Notes: generated by a model not told the origin, from the letters alone. Positions 39,478 to 47,609 are shown, counted from the first letter of the stretch. The stretch is 53,280 nt of DNA from Billgrantia kenyensis (GCF_013697085.1 NZ_JACEFT010000028.1:1-53280), one strand, 5' to 3'. Program-made: numbers and translations.

Positions 39478-40863
39478 ATGCCTGCCGCCGCCAAGTCGCT
39501 TCCCACCCCTCGTCACTGGATCTCTCTTGTCGCCACGCTGGCGGTGGTCCTGTTCCTGCTGGCGCTGCCCGAGGCGTCGATGCTGGTGCGCGCGGGTGCC
39601 GTCATCGGCCTGTGCATCGGGCTGTGGGCGACCGGCTGGCTGCCGCAGTGGCTGACCGCGCTGGTATTCTTCACCCTTTGCACCGTGGCCGGTGTGGCGT
39701 CGCCGGATATCGTCTTCGCCGGCTTCGGATCGGCGGCGACCTGGCTGGTCTTTTCAGGGCTGATCATCGGCGCGGCGATCCAGTACACCGGACTGGGTAC
39801 CAGCCTGGCGCAGGGCGTCGGCCCCTGGCTGGAAGGTTCCTATCGACGGGCACTGATCGGGGTGATCCTGCTGGGTCTGGTCATGGCGTTCTTCATGCCA
39901 TCCGGCATGGGACGCATCCTCTTGATGGTGCCGATTCTCACCACCCTGGCCGATCATCTGGGGTACGAGCCCGGCGAGCGCGGTCGCACCGGGCTGATAC
40001 TGGGAGGCATGATGGGTACCTTCCTGCCCACCTACGCCATCCTGCCCGCCAACGTGCCCAATAACGTGCTGATGGGGGCCGCCGAGGCGGTGCTGGGAAC
40101 GCCGCCCAACTACAGCGAATACCTGCTGTTGCATTTCCCGGTGCTGGGCCTGCTCAAGACGCTGCTGCTGATCGTCGTCATGCTATGGCTTTATCCGGCA
40201 CATGCCCCCAGATCAACCGGCAGTGCAGCAGAAACCACGCCACTCACTCGGCCCGAACTCGGTCTGGCGGCCCTGCTCACGGTGGCGGTGCTGCTGTGGA
40301 TGAGCGATGCCTGGCACGGCATCTCACCGGCCTGGATCGGCATGCTGGTAGCCTTGGTCTGCCTGTTCCCCGGCAGCAGGTTGATGGGCTCCAACCCCCT
40401 GCACTCGATCAGCTTCGACTCTTTCATCTACGTCGCCGGTATCGTCAGCCTCGGGGCGCTGGCCTTCCATAGCGGCCTGGGGGAACGCGTGGCTGGCAGC
40501 CTGCTTTCAGTGCTTCCCCTGCATGAAGCCACCGATGCTGCCGTCTTCGGCATGCTTTCGGGACTGGCCATGCTGCTCGGCACCTTGGTCACGCTGCCAG
40601 GGATTCCTGCCATCCTGACGCCGATGGCACCGGGTCTTGCCGCGATGACCGACTGGACGCCGGAAGCGGTCTACATGACCCAGGTGGTGGGGTTTTCCAC
40701 CGTACTGCTGCCGTATCAGGCGCCGCCGTTGATCGTAGGCATCCTGGCCGCACGTATTTCCCTGCGCGAAACTGCCAGGCTGTGCCTGATCACCGCGCTG
40801 CTGAGCGTGGTGCTGCTGTGGCCGCTGAACTACCTGTGGTGGGAGTGGCTGGGCTGGATCTGA
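39478..40863 (+). CDS. SLC13-like (ArsB/NhaD superfamily) permease
   Basis: A 461-residue inner-membrane transporter with about twelve hydrophobic segments. The pattern SGMGRILLMVPIL near 142 and GTFLPTYAILPANVPNN near 177 in the first half, with LVTLPGIPAILTPMAPG in the second, fits the divalent anion/ion transporter superfamily. The canonical SNTA motif is altered, so the substrate is uncertain. I prefer the ATG at 39478 (GGAG six bases upstream) over one seven codons earlier. It is a distant relative of the transporter at 27064-28683, without the His-rich loop. Confidence 0.78.
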   Translation: MPAAAKSLPTPRHWISLVATLAVVLFLLALPEASMLVRAGAVIGLCIGLWATGWLPQWLTALVFFTLCTVAGVASPDIVFAGFGSAATWLVFSGLIIGAAIQYTGLGTSLAQGVGPWLEGSYRRALIGVILLGLVMAFFMPSGMGRILLMVPILTTLADHLGYEPGERGRTGLILGGMMGTFLPTYAILPANVPNNVLMGAAEAVLGTPPNYSEYLLLHFPVLGLLKTLLLIVVMLWLYPAHAPRSTGSAAETTPLTRPELGLAALLTVAVLLWMSDAWHGISPAWIGMLVALVCLFPGSRLMGSNPLHSISFDSFIYVAGIVSLGALAFHSGLGERVAGSLLSVLPLHEATDAAVFGMLSGLAMLLGTLVTLPGIPAILTPMAPGLAAMTDWTPEAVYMTQVVGFSTVLLPYQAPPLIVGILAARISLRETARLCLITALLSVVLLWPLNYLWWEWLGWI

Positions 40864-40888
40864 GCGTTTATCGTATCGCACAAACGCG

Positions 40889-40913
40889 TCGCCCCCGGCA
40901 TGGCCGGGGGCGA
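40889..40913. terminator. Hairpin between convergent genes
   Basis: An 11-bp perfect stem (TCGCCCCCGGC / GCCGGGGGCGA) with an ATG loop. It separates the SLC13-like gene from the convergent acidic-protein gene and may serve both strands; neither side has a long T-run. Confidence 0.65.
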
Positions 40914-40939
40914 TGAGCGGGGATTAGCCGTTCAGGCGA

Positions 40940-41263
40940 TTACCAATCCTGGTCGTCGTCCTCATCGATTTCCCACTCTTCCTCTTCATCTTCGGTTTCC
41001 CACTCGTCGTCAGCGGTTTCCCACTCTTCCTCTTCATTCTCTTCTTCCCACTCGTCAGCGTCCCACTCTTCCTCTTCGTTCTCGTACTCGATGCCCTCGA
41101 TCACGGGAGCCTGGCCGCTGGTTTCCGGAGCGGTCTCTTCAGGGAAGGTATCGTCACCGTCCTTCTCTTCGTCATGGTAACCAGCCATTGCCAGCGGGCT
41201 GACACTCAGGCCAAAAGTAATACCGACAACACCGAGCTTCTTGAGAAATTCCTTGGACATCAT
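40940..41263 (-). CDS. Secreted highly acidic Trp-repeat protein A
   Basis: A 107-residue protein of unrecognised family. The signal peptide (1-27) is MMSKEFLKKLG then a hydrophobic core, ending AMA. The mature chain is dominated by Glu/Asp: 35 of the last 53 residues are acidic, with Trp at 67, 72, 81, 88, 97 and 107. The recurring unit is EEEEW, and the end is DDDQDW. There are no Cys. The start is fixed by AGGAGGT six bases upstream. It is a paralogue of the protein at 41756-42172, with matching signal peptide and C-terminus. A sigma54-like promoter lies about 90 bp upstream. Possible roles (cation binding, surface coating, hydration) are guesses. Confidence 0.8.
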   Translation of the reverse strand: MMSKEFLKKLGVVGITFGLSVSPLAMAGYHDEEKDGDDTFPEETAPETSGQAPVIEGIEYENEEEEWDADEWEEENEEEEWETADDEWETEDEEEEWEIDEDDDQDW

Positions 41264-41349
41264 GTTCGTACCTCCTACGAAGTTTGAACTGCTTCCTGAA
41301 AATTTACCGAAACCGTTTCGAAAATGATTCCGACAAGCACCTTGGACAA

Positions 41350-41365
41350 AGCGAAACCCAGGCCA
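41350..41365 (-). promoter_or_regulatory. Sigma54-like promoter of acidic gene A
   Basis: TGGCCTG-GGTT-TCGCT on the minus strand has the invariant GG and GC 12 bases apart and matches TGGCACG-N4-TTGCW at most positions. Transcription would begin near 41340, giving a leader of about 77 bases. An AT-rich tract lies directly upstream. Confidence 0.5.
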
Positions 41366-41561
41366 ACTCGACAGAGAAAACAATTAATAGTTTTATTTCA
41401 AAAGCTTAAGAAGCGTATGAATGAGCCAATGAACTTTCACCTGAGACGAGAAAGTGGTGAAAAATGTCACATGAGCACAGAATGACCGTGCCCGCCTGAC
41501 CTCTCCGGCAAGCATTCCCGCCAGCTCCGCTCGTCACCCGCTTCACCTGCCACGCACACAA

Positions 41562-41592
41562 AACCACCCCCGGCTTAGAGCCGGGGGTGGTT
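41562..41592 (-). terminator. Terminator downstream of acidic gene B
   Basis: A 14-bp perfect stem (41562-41575 with 41579-41592) and a 3-base loop, followed on the minus strand by TTTTGTGTG. It lies about 165 bp beyond the gene B stop, so the gene B mRNA would have a long 3' tail containing both 16-bp palindromes. Confidence 0.78.
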
Positions 41593-41671
41593 CCGAGGCG
41601 GTTGATCTCATCAACCTTCAGGTGACACCGCTCTCATCCTTGAGAACGATTCCCCCTCCTTGGGGAGGACT

Positions 41672-41687
41672 TACCCATCCATGGGTA
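41672..41687. repeat. 16-bp palindrome, copy 1
   Basis: TACCCAT-CC-ATGGGTA, a perfect 7-bp inverted repeat with a 2-bp centre. An identical copy lies 61 bp away at 41733-41748. Both lie in the 3' region of acidic gene B. Confidence 0.85.
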
Positions 41688-41732
41688 GGCAACCTTCCTT
41701 GGTCAGCATCGATGGCACTTTCCATGTGCGGC

Positions 41733-41748
41733 TACCCATCCATGGGTA
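41733..41748. repeat. 16-bp palindrome, copy 2
   Basis: Identical to the copy at 41672-41687. It ends seven bases beyond the gene B stop codon. A protein-binding site or RNA hairpin are both possible; I know no named element with this sequence. Confidence 0.85.
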
Positions 41749-41755
41749 TCAGCGA

Positions 41756-42172
41756 TTACCAATCCTGGTCGTCATCCTGATCCTCTTCCCATTCTTCCTC
41801 TTCGTTCTCTTCTTCCCACTCGTCATCGGCGTCATCGAAGCCGGTATCACCTTCAGCATCGAAGCCGGTGTCGCCTTCAGCACCAGCACCGGCGCCTACG
41901 CCAGTGTCGCCTTCAGCGTCCGCTCCGAAGCCAGCGTCACCTTCAGCCTCAGCGCCAGCGCCCATGCCAGCATCATCTTCGGCGCCCATGCCGGCACCAG
42001 CGTCAGTGCCTGCACCTGCTCCAGCTTCATCACCCGGAACCGTTTCCTGTGGAACGGCGCCGTCCTGGGTGTCCTCTTCGTCATGGAAATCGGCGAAAGC
42101 CAGCGGGCTGGCTGACAGGCCAAAAGTGATACCGACAATGCCGAGTTTCTTCAGAAATTCCTTGGACATCAT
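41756..42172 (-). CDS. Secreted acidic repeat protein B
   Basis: A 138-residue paralogue of protein A. The signal peptide (1-27, ending AFA) differs from A at only a few positions. The middle (about 45-110) is instead a Gly/Ala/Asp low-complexity region with EGDTGF and GAGAG units repeated several times. The last ~25 residues return to the shared pattern, EWEEENEEEEWE then DDDQDW. There are no Cys and almost no Lys or Arg in the mature chain. AGGAGGT-like GGAGGT precedes the ATG at the same spacing as in A. It has a sigma54-like promoter and its own terminator. No family is recognised; the low-complexity middle looks expanded by repeat slippage. Confidence 0.8.
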   Translation of the reverse strand: MMSKEFLKKLGIVGITFGLSASPLAFADFHDEEDTQDGAVPQETVPGDEAGAGAGTDAGAGMGAEDDAGMGAGAEAEGDAGFGADAEGDTGVGAGAGAEGDTGFDAEGDTGFDDADDEWEEENEEEEWEEDQDDDQDW

Positions 42173-42639
42173 GTTCGCACCTCCAGAGGTGTTGAACGTG
42201 AATTTTCCTTTGAAGCCGGAGCTTCGCTCATTGAGACCGATGACTGCAGATCCTGCTGCGTTACCATTCGGTCTGTCTTGCTCACCCTGAACGTTGCAGA
42301 GGCTGGGCCAACATCGGAATAAAAAATAAAAAATCTTTTAAATCAAAAATATAGCACCAACCCCACCATGCCAGCTTGGGACTTTAAACCGGCCTGACGT
42401 TGGTGATTTCTGACACATGGGTCGGTTCTAGGCAGACACAACCCACCTCTGCAGACCCGTTTTCAGCGGGACGCTTCACGTATGCGACCAAAGACGCAAC
42501 GGCAACTTGAAAACGGAGTGGTTACACGCAATACTTAGGAAACAGCGTTCTTAAACATGCGCGGGCCTAAATTTCAACCCCTGCATGCCGATACAAGACA
42601 TACGGTGTACGACAGTCACGAGACTGTGAGGAATCCAGG
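42173..42639. other. 467-bp non-coding stretch upstream of acidic gene B
   Basis: No gene is seen. It contains the sigma54-like promoter (42295-42310), a very AT-rich tract (about 42319-42353), an inverted repeat CACCAAC/GTTGGTG (42355-42405) at enhancer distance, and, just before the yieH-like gene, a small hairpin ACAGTC/GACTGT at 42612-42627 next to that gene's ribosome site. Confidence 0.65.
42295..42310 (-). promoter_or_regulatory. Sigma54-like promoter of acidic gene B
   Basis: TGGCCCA-GCCT-CTGCA on the minus strand matches TGGCACR-N4-TTGCW except at two positions, with GG and GC correctly spaced. The start would be near 42284, giving a leader of about 110 bases. The AT-rich tract upstream could bind IHF; a partial IHF-like AATCAA occurs near 42341. 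Confidence 0.58.
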
Positions 42640-43338
42640 ATGATGCGCCCCCTATGCCTGCTCTTCGATTGCGACGGCACGCTGGTCGACAGCGAGCCCC
42701 TGCTGGCCGCCGAAATGGCAGCCAGCTTGACCCGGCTGGGGCTGCCCTTCCAGGCCAGCGACTACATCGGCGAGTTTCGCGGCAGTCGCTTCCGTAACAT
42801 CGTGGCGGTACTCGAAGGCCGATACGGCAGCATCGACCCACTGCACCTCGCCGAAGGCGAAAGCGAGATGCGCAGCAACCTCAACCGCCGTCTCGAGTCC
42901 GAACTGGGAGCCATTACGGGCGCGCGCGAGGCCCTCATGGCCTTGATCGACTATCCCCGCGGCGTCGTCTCCAACGGCCCCGTGAACAAGATCCAGACTT
43001 CGCTCAAGGCAATCGGCTTCGATGACTTCTTCGGTGAGCATCTCTATAGCGGCTACACCGCCAACTGCTGGAAGCCTGACCCACGCCTCTACCTCCATGC
43101 CGCCACCGAGATGGGCTTCGAGCCCGAGGACTGCATCGCCATCGACGATGCGCTGGTAGGAGTCAGGGCGGCACTGGATGCCGGCATGACGGTAATCCAC
43201 CTGAATCGCTTTCCGGATGCCGAGGAGACACCGGAAGGCGCCATCATGATCAGCAGCATGTTCCAGCTTCCCAACGTAGTCGAGAACCTGGCCCATACCC
43301 GCGCCCTGGAGAATCGCCAGATCGCCTTTGGCAGTTGA
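42640..43338 (+). CDS. yieH: HAD-superfamily phosphatase (YieH-like)
   Basis: A 232-residue HAD-IA hydrolase. Motif I is FDCDGTLVDSE (catalytic Asp10 and Asp12), motif II is the VVSNGP segment near 108, the Lys is in SGYTANCWKPDP near 140-148, and motif III is AIDDALVG near 167. The VVSNGPxNK and FSGY/W-KPDP-type segments are like E. coli YieH, which acts on 6-phosphogluconate in vitro. Substrate here is inferred. It begins MM, with GAGGAA upstream and a small hairpin near the ribosome site. Confidence 0.85.
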   Translation: MMRPLCLLFDCDGTLVDSEPLLAAEMAASLTRLGLPFQASDYIGEFRGSRFRNIVAVLEGRYGSIDPLHLAEGESEMRSNLNRRLESELGAITGAREALMALIDYPRGVVSNGPVNKIQTSLKAIGFDDFFGEHLYSGYTANCWKPDPRLYLHAATEMGFEPEDCIAIDDALVGVRAALDAGMTVIHLNRFPDAEETPEGAIMISSMFQLPNVVENLAHTRALENRQIAFGS

Positions 43339-43448
43339 CTCCACCGACCCAGCCATTCCCACTTCCTGATCGCCCGAACCTGGCATAGCCAGCCCCTTCC
43401 GCGGGGCGTTATCATGGCCTGCATCGTATCGAAGCCAGGAGCTCTCCC

Positions 43449-43826
43449 ATGGCCTCATTGCAAGACCAATTGCGCGGCCTGGTGTATTCCACGGAACACG
43501 GCGACATCTGCCCCGGCTGCCGCCAGCCGCAAGCGGCGTGCCGTTGTACCGAACTGGCCGAGCAGCAGCGTATCGAGGCCCTCGACGGGATCGTGCGCAT
43601 ACGCCGGGAAACCAGCGGGCGCAAGGGCAAGGGAGTGACCACTCTCAGCGGCCTTCCCCTTGCCAGCGCTGAACTCAAGGCGCTGGCCAAGACACTCAAG
43701 AAACGCTGCGGTACCGGCGGCTCGGTCACCGACGAGGGCGTGATTGAAATCCAGGGCGACCATCGAGAGCTCCTCAAGGCAGAGCTGGAGCGCCGAGGCT
43801 ACACTGTCAAGCTCGCCGGAGGCTGA
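43449..43826 (+). CDS. yciH: YciH/SUI1-family translation factor
   Basis: A 125-residue member of the eIF1/SUI1 family. The N-terminal third contains a Cys knuckle (CPGCRQPQAACRC near 21-33), and the SUI1 fold occupies about 50-122, with RRETSGRKGKGVTTLSGLP and the RCGTGGSV loop that contacts the ribosome. E. coli YciH influences start-codon selection and is slightly shorter. An AGGAG site precedes the ATG. A lipoprotein gene follows after 14 bp. Confidence 0.92.
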   Translation: MASLQDQLRGLVYSTEHGDICPGCRQPQAACRCTELAEQQRIEALDGIVRIRRETSGRKGKGVTTLSGLPLASAELKALAKTLKKRCGTGGSVTDEGVIEIQGDHRELLKAELERRGYTVKLAGG

Positions 43827-43840
43827 TCCAGGGAGGAACC

Positions 43841-44251
43841 ATGTCGTATCCACAGGCATTCGTGATCAATGCCGTGAAACGCTCACGGCTTGCCCTGGTA
43901 ACGCTGGGGCTGGTGGCGCTGACGGGCTGCGCCGGTGCACCACAGTTCACCGAGCTGGACGCTCAGGTCGAGCCACCTGCTGGGCTCGAGCCGAGCGACG
44001 ATGCCGAACTCCGTGTGCGCCTGAGCGACGACTCCGGCACCCTGGCAGAAACCCAGGCCACGCCGCACGATAGCGGCCCATGGCCTGTCACGCTGCGCTT
44101 CGACCGGCGCACGTTCGAGTCAGCTCGGTCTCCGCAGCTATCGGCCGAACTGCGCCAGCAGGGCAACCTGACACACATCACGCCTGAGCCAGTGATCGTG
44201 CCGGGGCCAGATGCCGGGCCATTCAGCCTGCCGCTCGCACCCCGCCCGTGA
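43841..44251 (+). CDS. YbaY-like lipoprotein
   Basis: A 136-residue predicted lipoprotein. The signal sequence ends in the lipobox LTGC (Cys at about 30), after a basic N-terminus. The remainder is a small beta-rich domain with ELRVRLSDDS and the GPWPVTLRFDRRTF segment, resembling the YbaY/YscW-type family (PF09619). It is short relative to some members. A GGGAGG ribosome site is present. Its 3' end overlaps the convergent sirtuin gene by 29 bp. Confidence 0.72.
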   Translation: MSYPQAFVINAVKRSRLALVTLGLVALTGCAGAPQFTELDAQVEPPAGLEPSDDAELRVRLSDDSGTLAETQATPHDSGPWPVTLRFDRRTFESARSPQLSAELRQQGNLTHITPEPVIVPGPDAGPFSLPLAPRP

Positions 44252-45095
44252 AGCTGGCGGCCACCGCGCCGAGGACCTCCCCGATGGGCGACTCGAGCTT
44301 GAGGGAATAGAACGCATCGCCGCGAGTGCGCCCCAGGTTGAGGCAAGCGATGGGCTTGCCGGCATGACTGGCCTGGCGCGCGAAACGGTAGCCGGAATAG
44401 ACCATCAGCGATGAACCCACTACCAGCAGCGCTTCGGCTTCTTCAACCAGCGCCCGGGCCCGAGCGACTCGTTCGCGGGGCACGTTGTCGCCGAAGAACA
44501 CCACATCGGGCTTCCAGATACCGATGCCGCAGCGCCGGCAGCCAGGCACCTCGAAAGTCGAGAAGTCCTGCTCGACGGCAGCATCCCCATCCGGCCGTGC
44601 CTCGGCCTCCACGGCGAGCCAATCGGGATTCCGCTCGGCCAGTTCCCCATGCAGGTCGTGACGCATGCGCAGCGCACCGCAGCCCATGCAGCGGACCTGC
44701 TCGGCGCGCCCATGCAGATCGATGACGCACCGCGAACCGGCCTTCTGGTGCAGGCCATCGACGTTCTGGGTAATGATACCGTGGATGACTCCCGCCGCTT
44801 CCAGGCGCGCCAATGCCAGATGTGCCGCACCGGGGCGAGCCCCATGCAGGGTACGAAACCCCACCAGCGCCCGTGCCCAGTAGCGCTGCCTGGCGGCATG
44901 GCTGGCCATGAACTGCTGGTGCTGCATGGGCGGCGCGCACTTCCATGCGCCCGAGGCGTCACGGTAATCGGGAATACCGCTCTCGGTACTCACCCCGGCA
45001 CCGGTGAGTACGGCAAGGCGTGAGTGGCCTGCGATGAAGTCTCGCAATTGCGCTACCGCTTCTGTCACGGCTGGCTGTGGTGTATCGTTCATCAT
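44223..45095 (-). CDS. Sir2-family NAD-dependent protein deacylase
   Basis: A 290-residue sirtuin of the SIRT4-like (class II) group. Motifs in order: [14 protein letters not shown] near 32-45, [12 protein letters not shown] near 109, the catalytic His in DLHG near 127, and a zinc knuckle CMGC near 135 with CRRC near 181. [10 protein letters not shown] near 228 forms the NAD end. It would remove acyl groups from lysines using NAD. The region upstream, shared with the divergent NERD gene, has three 13-bp direct repeats. Fused defence domains are absent. Confidence 0.92.
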   Translation of the reverse strand: MMNDTPQPAVTEAVAQLRDFIAGHSRLAVLTGAGVSTESGIPDYRDASGAWKCAPPMQHQQFMASHAARQRYWARALVGFRTLHGARPGAAHLALARLEAAGVIHGIITQNVDGLHQKAGSRCVIDLHGRAEQVRCMGCGALRMRHDLHGELAERNPDWLAVEAEARPDGDAAVEQDFSTFEVPGCRRCGIGIWKPDVVFFGDNVPRERVARARALVEEAEALLVVGSSLMVYSGYRFARQASHAGKPIACLNLGRTRGDAFYSLKLESPIGEVLGAVAASFTGGVRAAG

Positions 45096-45127
45096 CTATC
45101 CATCATGCTGCGGCGCATATGCCTCTG

Positions 45128-45166
45128 TACCGAAGACATATACCGGAAACATAGTACCGAAGATGG
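45128..45166. repeat. Three direct repeats in the sir2 / NERD divergent region
   Basis: TACCGAAGACATA (45128-45140), TACCGGAAACATA (45141-45153) and TACCGAAGATGG (45155-45166) are arranged head to tail with a 13-14 bp period in the 136-bp gap between the two divergent genes. The spacing is longer than one helical turn; a regulator binding site cluster is plausible. Confidence 0.7.
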
Positions 45167-45231
45167 CCCCGGGCGCCTCAGGTTGTCTAGAATGTGACGC
45201 TTATGTGCCCCTCACCGGCAAGGACGAACCC

Positions 45232-46149
45232 ATGGCCTGGCTGGAATACCTGCTGCCTCTGATCTTCCTGTTCCCCCTCGGGGCCATGGCCGTCATCGTC
45301 ATCGCCTTGCGCAACCTGCACGATGCCCGGGTACGCTCGCCGTTCAACTCACGGCCGCTGCGCGAACCCGGACAGGCACTGCGCGACCGGCTCGACCAGG
45401 CTTTCGCCACACTGTTCCTCAATGGTGCGCTGGGCCCTATCCTGACCCTGGCACCGCTGGTCTACGGCATGGGCCGGATGCTCTTTGCCAGCCGTCAGAA
45501 CTGGATCGAATGGGCGCTCTACGGGGCCCTGAGCACAATCCTGGTGCTGATCTACTGCTTCCTGCTGATTCGTGACTTCCAGCATATCCGCCGCATCAAG
45601 CTGGGGCTGGCCTGTGAAATGGCCGTGGGGCAAGAGCTGGAGCGCATGGTGCGTCCCGAAGCCCACCCCTACTACGTGTTCCATGACGTGCCTACCGATG
45701 GCGACATCATCGACCATATTGCCATCACTCCCCACGGCGTGTTCGTGGTTGAGACACGCGCCCGGACACGGCCGTTCACCGCCGATGGGCGCGAGATCAA
45801 CCTGGTGACGGTCGAACCGGAGCGCTTGCGCTTTCCGGGCTGGAGCGAGCATGCCCCGCTGGTCAAGACCCTGCGTGCCTCTCGCTGGCTGGCCTCCTGG
45901 CTAGAGCAGCGCTGTGGCCAGCCGGTACCGGTGATGGGAGTTCTCGCCTTGCCCGGCTGGGACATTTCCTGTGCCGGCACACCGGAAGGGCTGATGGTGG
46001 TCAGCGGAGAGACCTTGTCGCAGCAGCTCAGTGAGCGTCGCCTGGGCGAGTTGAGTGACGAGTTGCATGACGCGGTGATAACGGCGCTGGTGGAGCGGGC
46101 CGCGGAGCTGGACAGCAACCCGTCACTGAACGTGGCGCCATCGATCTGA
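45232..46149 (+). CDS. Membrane-anchored NERD-domain protein
   Basis: A 305-residue protein with an N-terminal TM helix (about 6-26), two further hydrophobic segments (about 66-80 and 90-110), and a NERD-type nuclease-related domain (about 128-240). The NERD core shows VGQELERM, a DGDIIDHIAITPHGVFVVETRARTR segment in which DH and ET match the family but the usual Lys of ETK is Arg. Whether it is an active nuclease is uncertain. The ATG at 45232 follows AAGGA; a longer reading frame overlaps the sirtuin promoter region and is rejected. It is convergent with dgt. Confidence 0.8.
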   Translation: MAWLEYLLPLIFLFPLGAMAVIVIALRNLHDARVRSPFNSRPLREPGQALRDRLDQAFATLFLNGALGPILTLAPLVYGMGRMLFASRQNWIEWALYGALSTILVLIYCFLLIRDFQHIRRIKLGLACEMAVGQELERMVRPEAHPYYVFHDVPTDGDIIDHIAITPHGVFVVETRARTRPFTADGREINLVTVEPERLRFPGWSEHAPLVKTLRASRWLASWLEQRCGQPVPVMGVLALPGWDISCAGTPEGLMVVSGETLSQQLSERRLGELSDELHDAVITALVERAAELDSNPSLNVAPSI

Positions 46150-46167
46150 GCGCGGCCTCGCCCGTGA

Positions 46168-47505
46168 TCAGTCTCCCCTGAGCCGTCCGCCCATCTCCTG
46201 GGCCAGGTCGACGGCATAGTGATCGGTCATGCCGCCGATGAAATCGAGCATGCGCCGGTAGCTGTCGTAGAGCGGCCAGGAAGGGCGCGGGGTGTTCTCG
46301 CCGATCAGCGCCAGCACTCGTTGGTGCTTGAAGCTGGACTGCCCAGTGCAGTGCAGCTCGTGCGCGGCGCCAATAAAGGCCTCGAGCAGGATACCCAGGG
46401 TGGTGTAGGCGCCGATTTCCAGCTTGGCCTTGCGTTCGTTCTGGAAGATGCGCTCGCGGGCCAACTGCTTGGCCGCCGCCACCCCCCAGCCCAAGTCGGG
46501 ATGGCAGAGCTCGAGCAGATCGCTGCTGAGGCTGCCGTTGAGCAGCGCCGTTTCGTGTTCTACGAAGACCGCTCCTACATCGTTGACCGCCCGCTCCATG
46601 GCAGCGCCGCGCAAGGCGGCGATGCGGCGCCGCTGGGAAACACCGTCGCGACTCATGCGCGCGTAGTCCGGTGGTGGGTCGCCGGCGATCTGCAGCAGCA
46701 CGTCGGCGACCTCCTCGTAGCGCAGGATCCCCATCTCCAGGCCATCCTCGAGATCAAGCAGGGCATAGCAGATGTCGTCGGCAGCCTCCACCAGCCAGGC
46801 CAGCGGGTGCCGGCACCAGCGGCCCTCGCCGCGCGGCAGCAGGCCCAGGCAGCGGGCCACGTCTTCCAGCAAGGGCTGTTCCGACTGATAGCAGCCGAAC
46901 TTGCCGGCCCCGCCGCCATGCTCCACGGTCCAGGGATATTTCAGCAGGGTGCCCAGCGTGGCAGCCGTCAGGCGCATGCCACCGCGAAACTGGTTGTATT
47001 CGATCTGGGTGACGATACGAAAGCCCTGGGCATTGCCCTCATAGGTCAGCAGGTCGGCTCGCTCGCGCGCGCTCAGCCCCTCGAGCAGCCCGCTGCCTTC
47101 CGCCTCCGCACACTTGAACCAGTCGCGGATGGCATATTCGCCGGCATGGCCGAAGGGGGGGTTGCCGATGTCGTGGCCCAGACAGGCCGCCTGTACGATC
47201 ACGCCGAGATCGGCCGGGGTGATCCATTTGGGCAGTCGCTCGCGGAGCAGCTCGCCGACGATCATACCAAGGCTGCGCCCTACGCAGCCCACCTCCAGCG
47301 AGTGGGTCAGGCGAGTATGGATATGGTCGTTGTCGGTCAGCGGGTGGACCTGGGTCTTGCGGCCGAGCCGCCGGAACGAGCCGGAAAAGACGATGCGGTC
47401 GTGATCCTTGTGGAACGGGCTGCGGCCGATTTCGTCGCGACCGCTGGTAGGCTTTCCATGCAGCCGGGAAGGGTCGAGCAACTGCTGCCACTGCATCTGG
47501 GTCAT
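46168..47505 (-). CDS. dgt: dGTPase-like HD-domain triphosphohydrolase
   Basis: A 445-residue HD-superfamily protein of the deoxyguanosinetriphosphate triphosphohydrolase-like group, which hydrolyses dNTPs to nucleoside and triphosphate. The metal-site residues lie in RLTHSLEV near 66 and [16 protein letters not shown] near 108-123 (the HD pair), with a later Asp in [13 protein letters not shown] near 246. AGGAGGAAG precedes the ATG. It lies just downstream of the nitrogen-control operon on the same strand. Substrate preference among dNTPs cannot be read from sequence. Confidence 0.9.
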   Translation of the reverse strand: MTQMQWQQLLDPSRLHGKPTSGRDEIGRSPFHKDHDRIVFSGSFRRLGRKTQVHPLTDNDHIHTRLTHSLEVGCVGRSLGMIVGELLRERLPKWITPADLGVIVQAACLGHDIGNPPFGHAGEYAIRDWFKCAEAEGSGLLEGLSARERADLLTYEGNAQGFRIVTQIEYNQFRGGMRLTAATLGTLLKYPWTVEHGGGAGKFGCYQSEQPLLEDVARCLGLLPRGEGRWCRHPLAWLVEAADDICYALLDLEDGLEMGILRYEEVADVLLQIAGDPPPDYARMSRDGVSQRRRIAALRGAAMERAVNDVGAVFVEHETALLNGSLSSDLLELCHPDLGWGVAAAKQLARERIFQNERKAKLEIGAYTTLGILLEAFIGAAHELHCTGQSSFKHQRVLALIGENTPRPSWPLYDSYRRMLDFIGGMTDHYAVDLAQEMGGRLRGD

Positions 47506-47609
47506 GGGCTTCCTCCTGAAGGCCCCATTCTGGCATTGGCATGGGCAACATGGCCATCGCTGCTACGCTTCAGGATTAGCCCCACCTCCGTGCCCCTTCG
47601 CTCTGACGC

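Larger units (their letters stand above)
41264..41755. other. 492-bp non-coding stretch between the acidic-protein genes
   Basis: No gene is seen. In order along the plus strand: the leader and sigma54-like promoter of gene A (41350-41365); an AT-rich block (about 41375-41410); an inverted repeat TTTCACC/GGTGAAA (41435-41462); the strong hairpin at 41562-41592; a CCTCC/GGAGG hairpin (41656-41669); and two copies of a 16-bp palindrome. Confidence 0.7.

Noticed and set aside
41660..42115. A plus-strand open frame opposite acidic gene B with many Ser/Ala/Phe repeats
   Set aside because: The repeats are the complement of gene B's coding repeats. Gene B has a signal peptide, a ribosome site, a promoter and a paralogue; the antisense frame has none of these.
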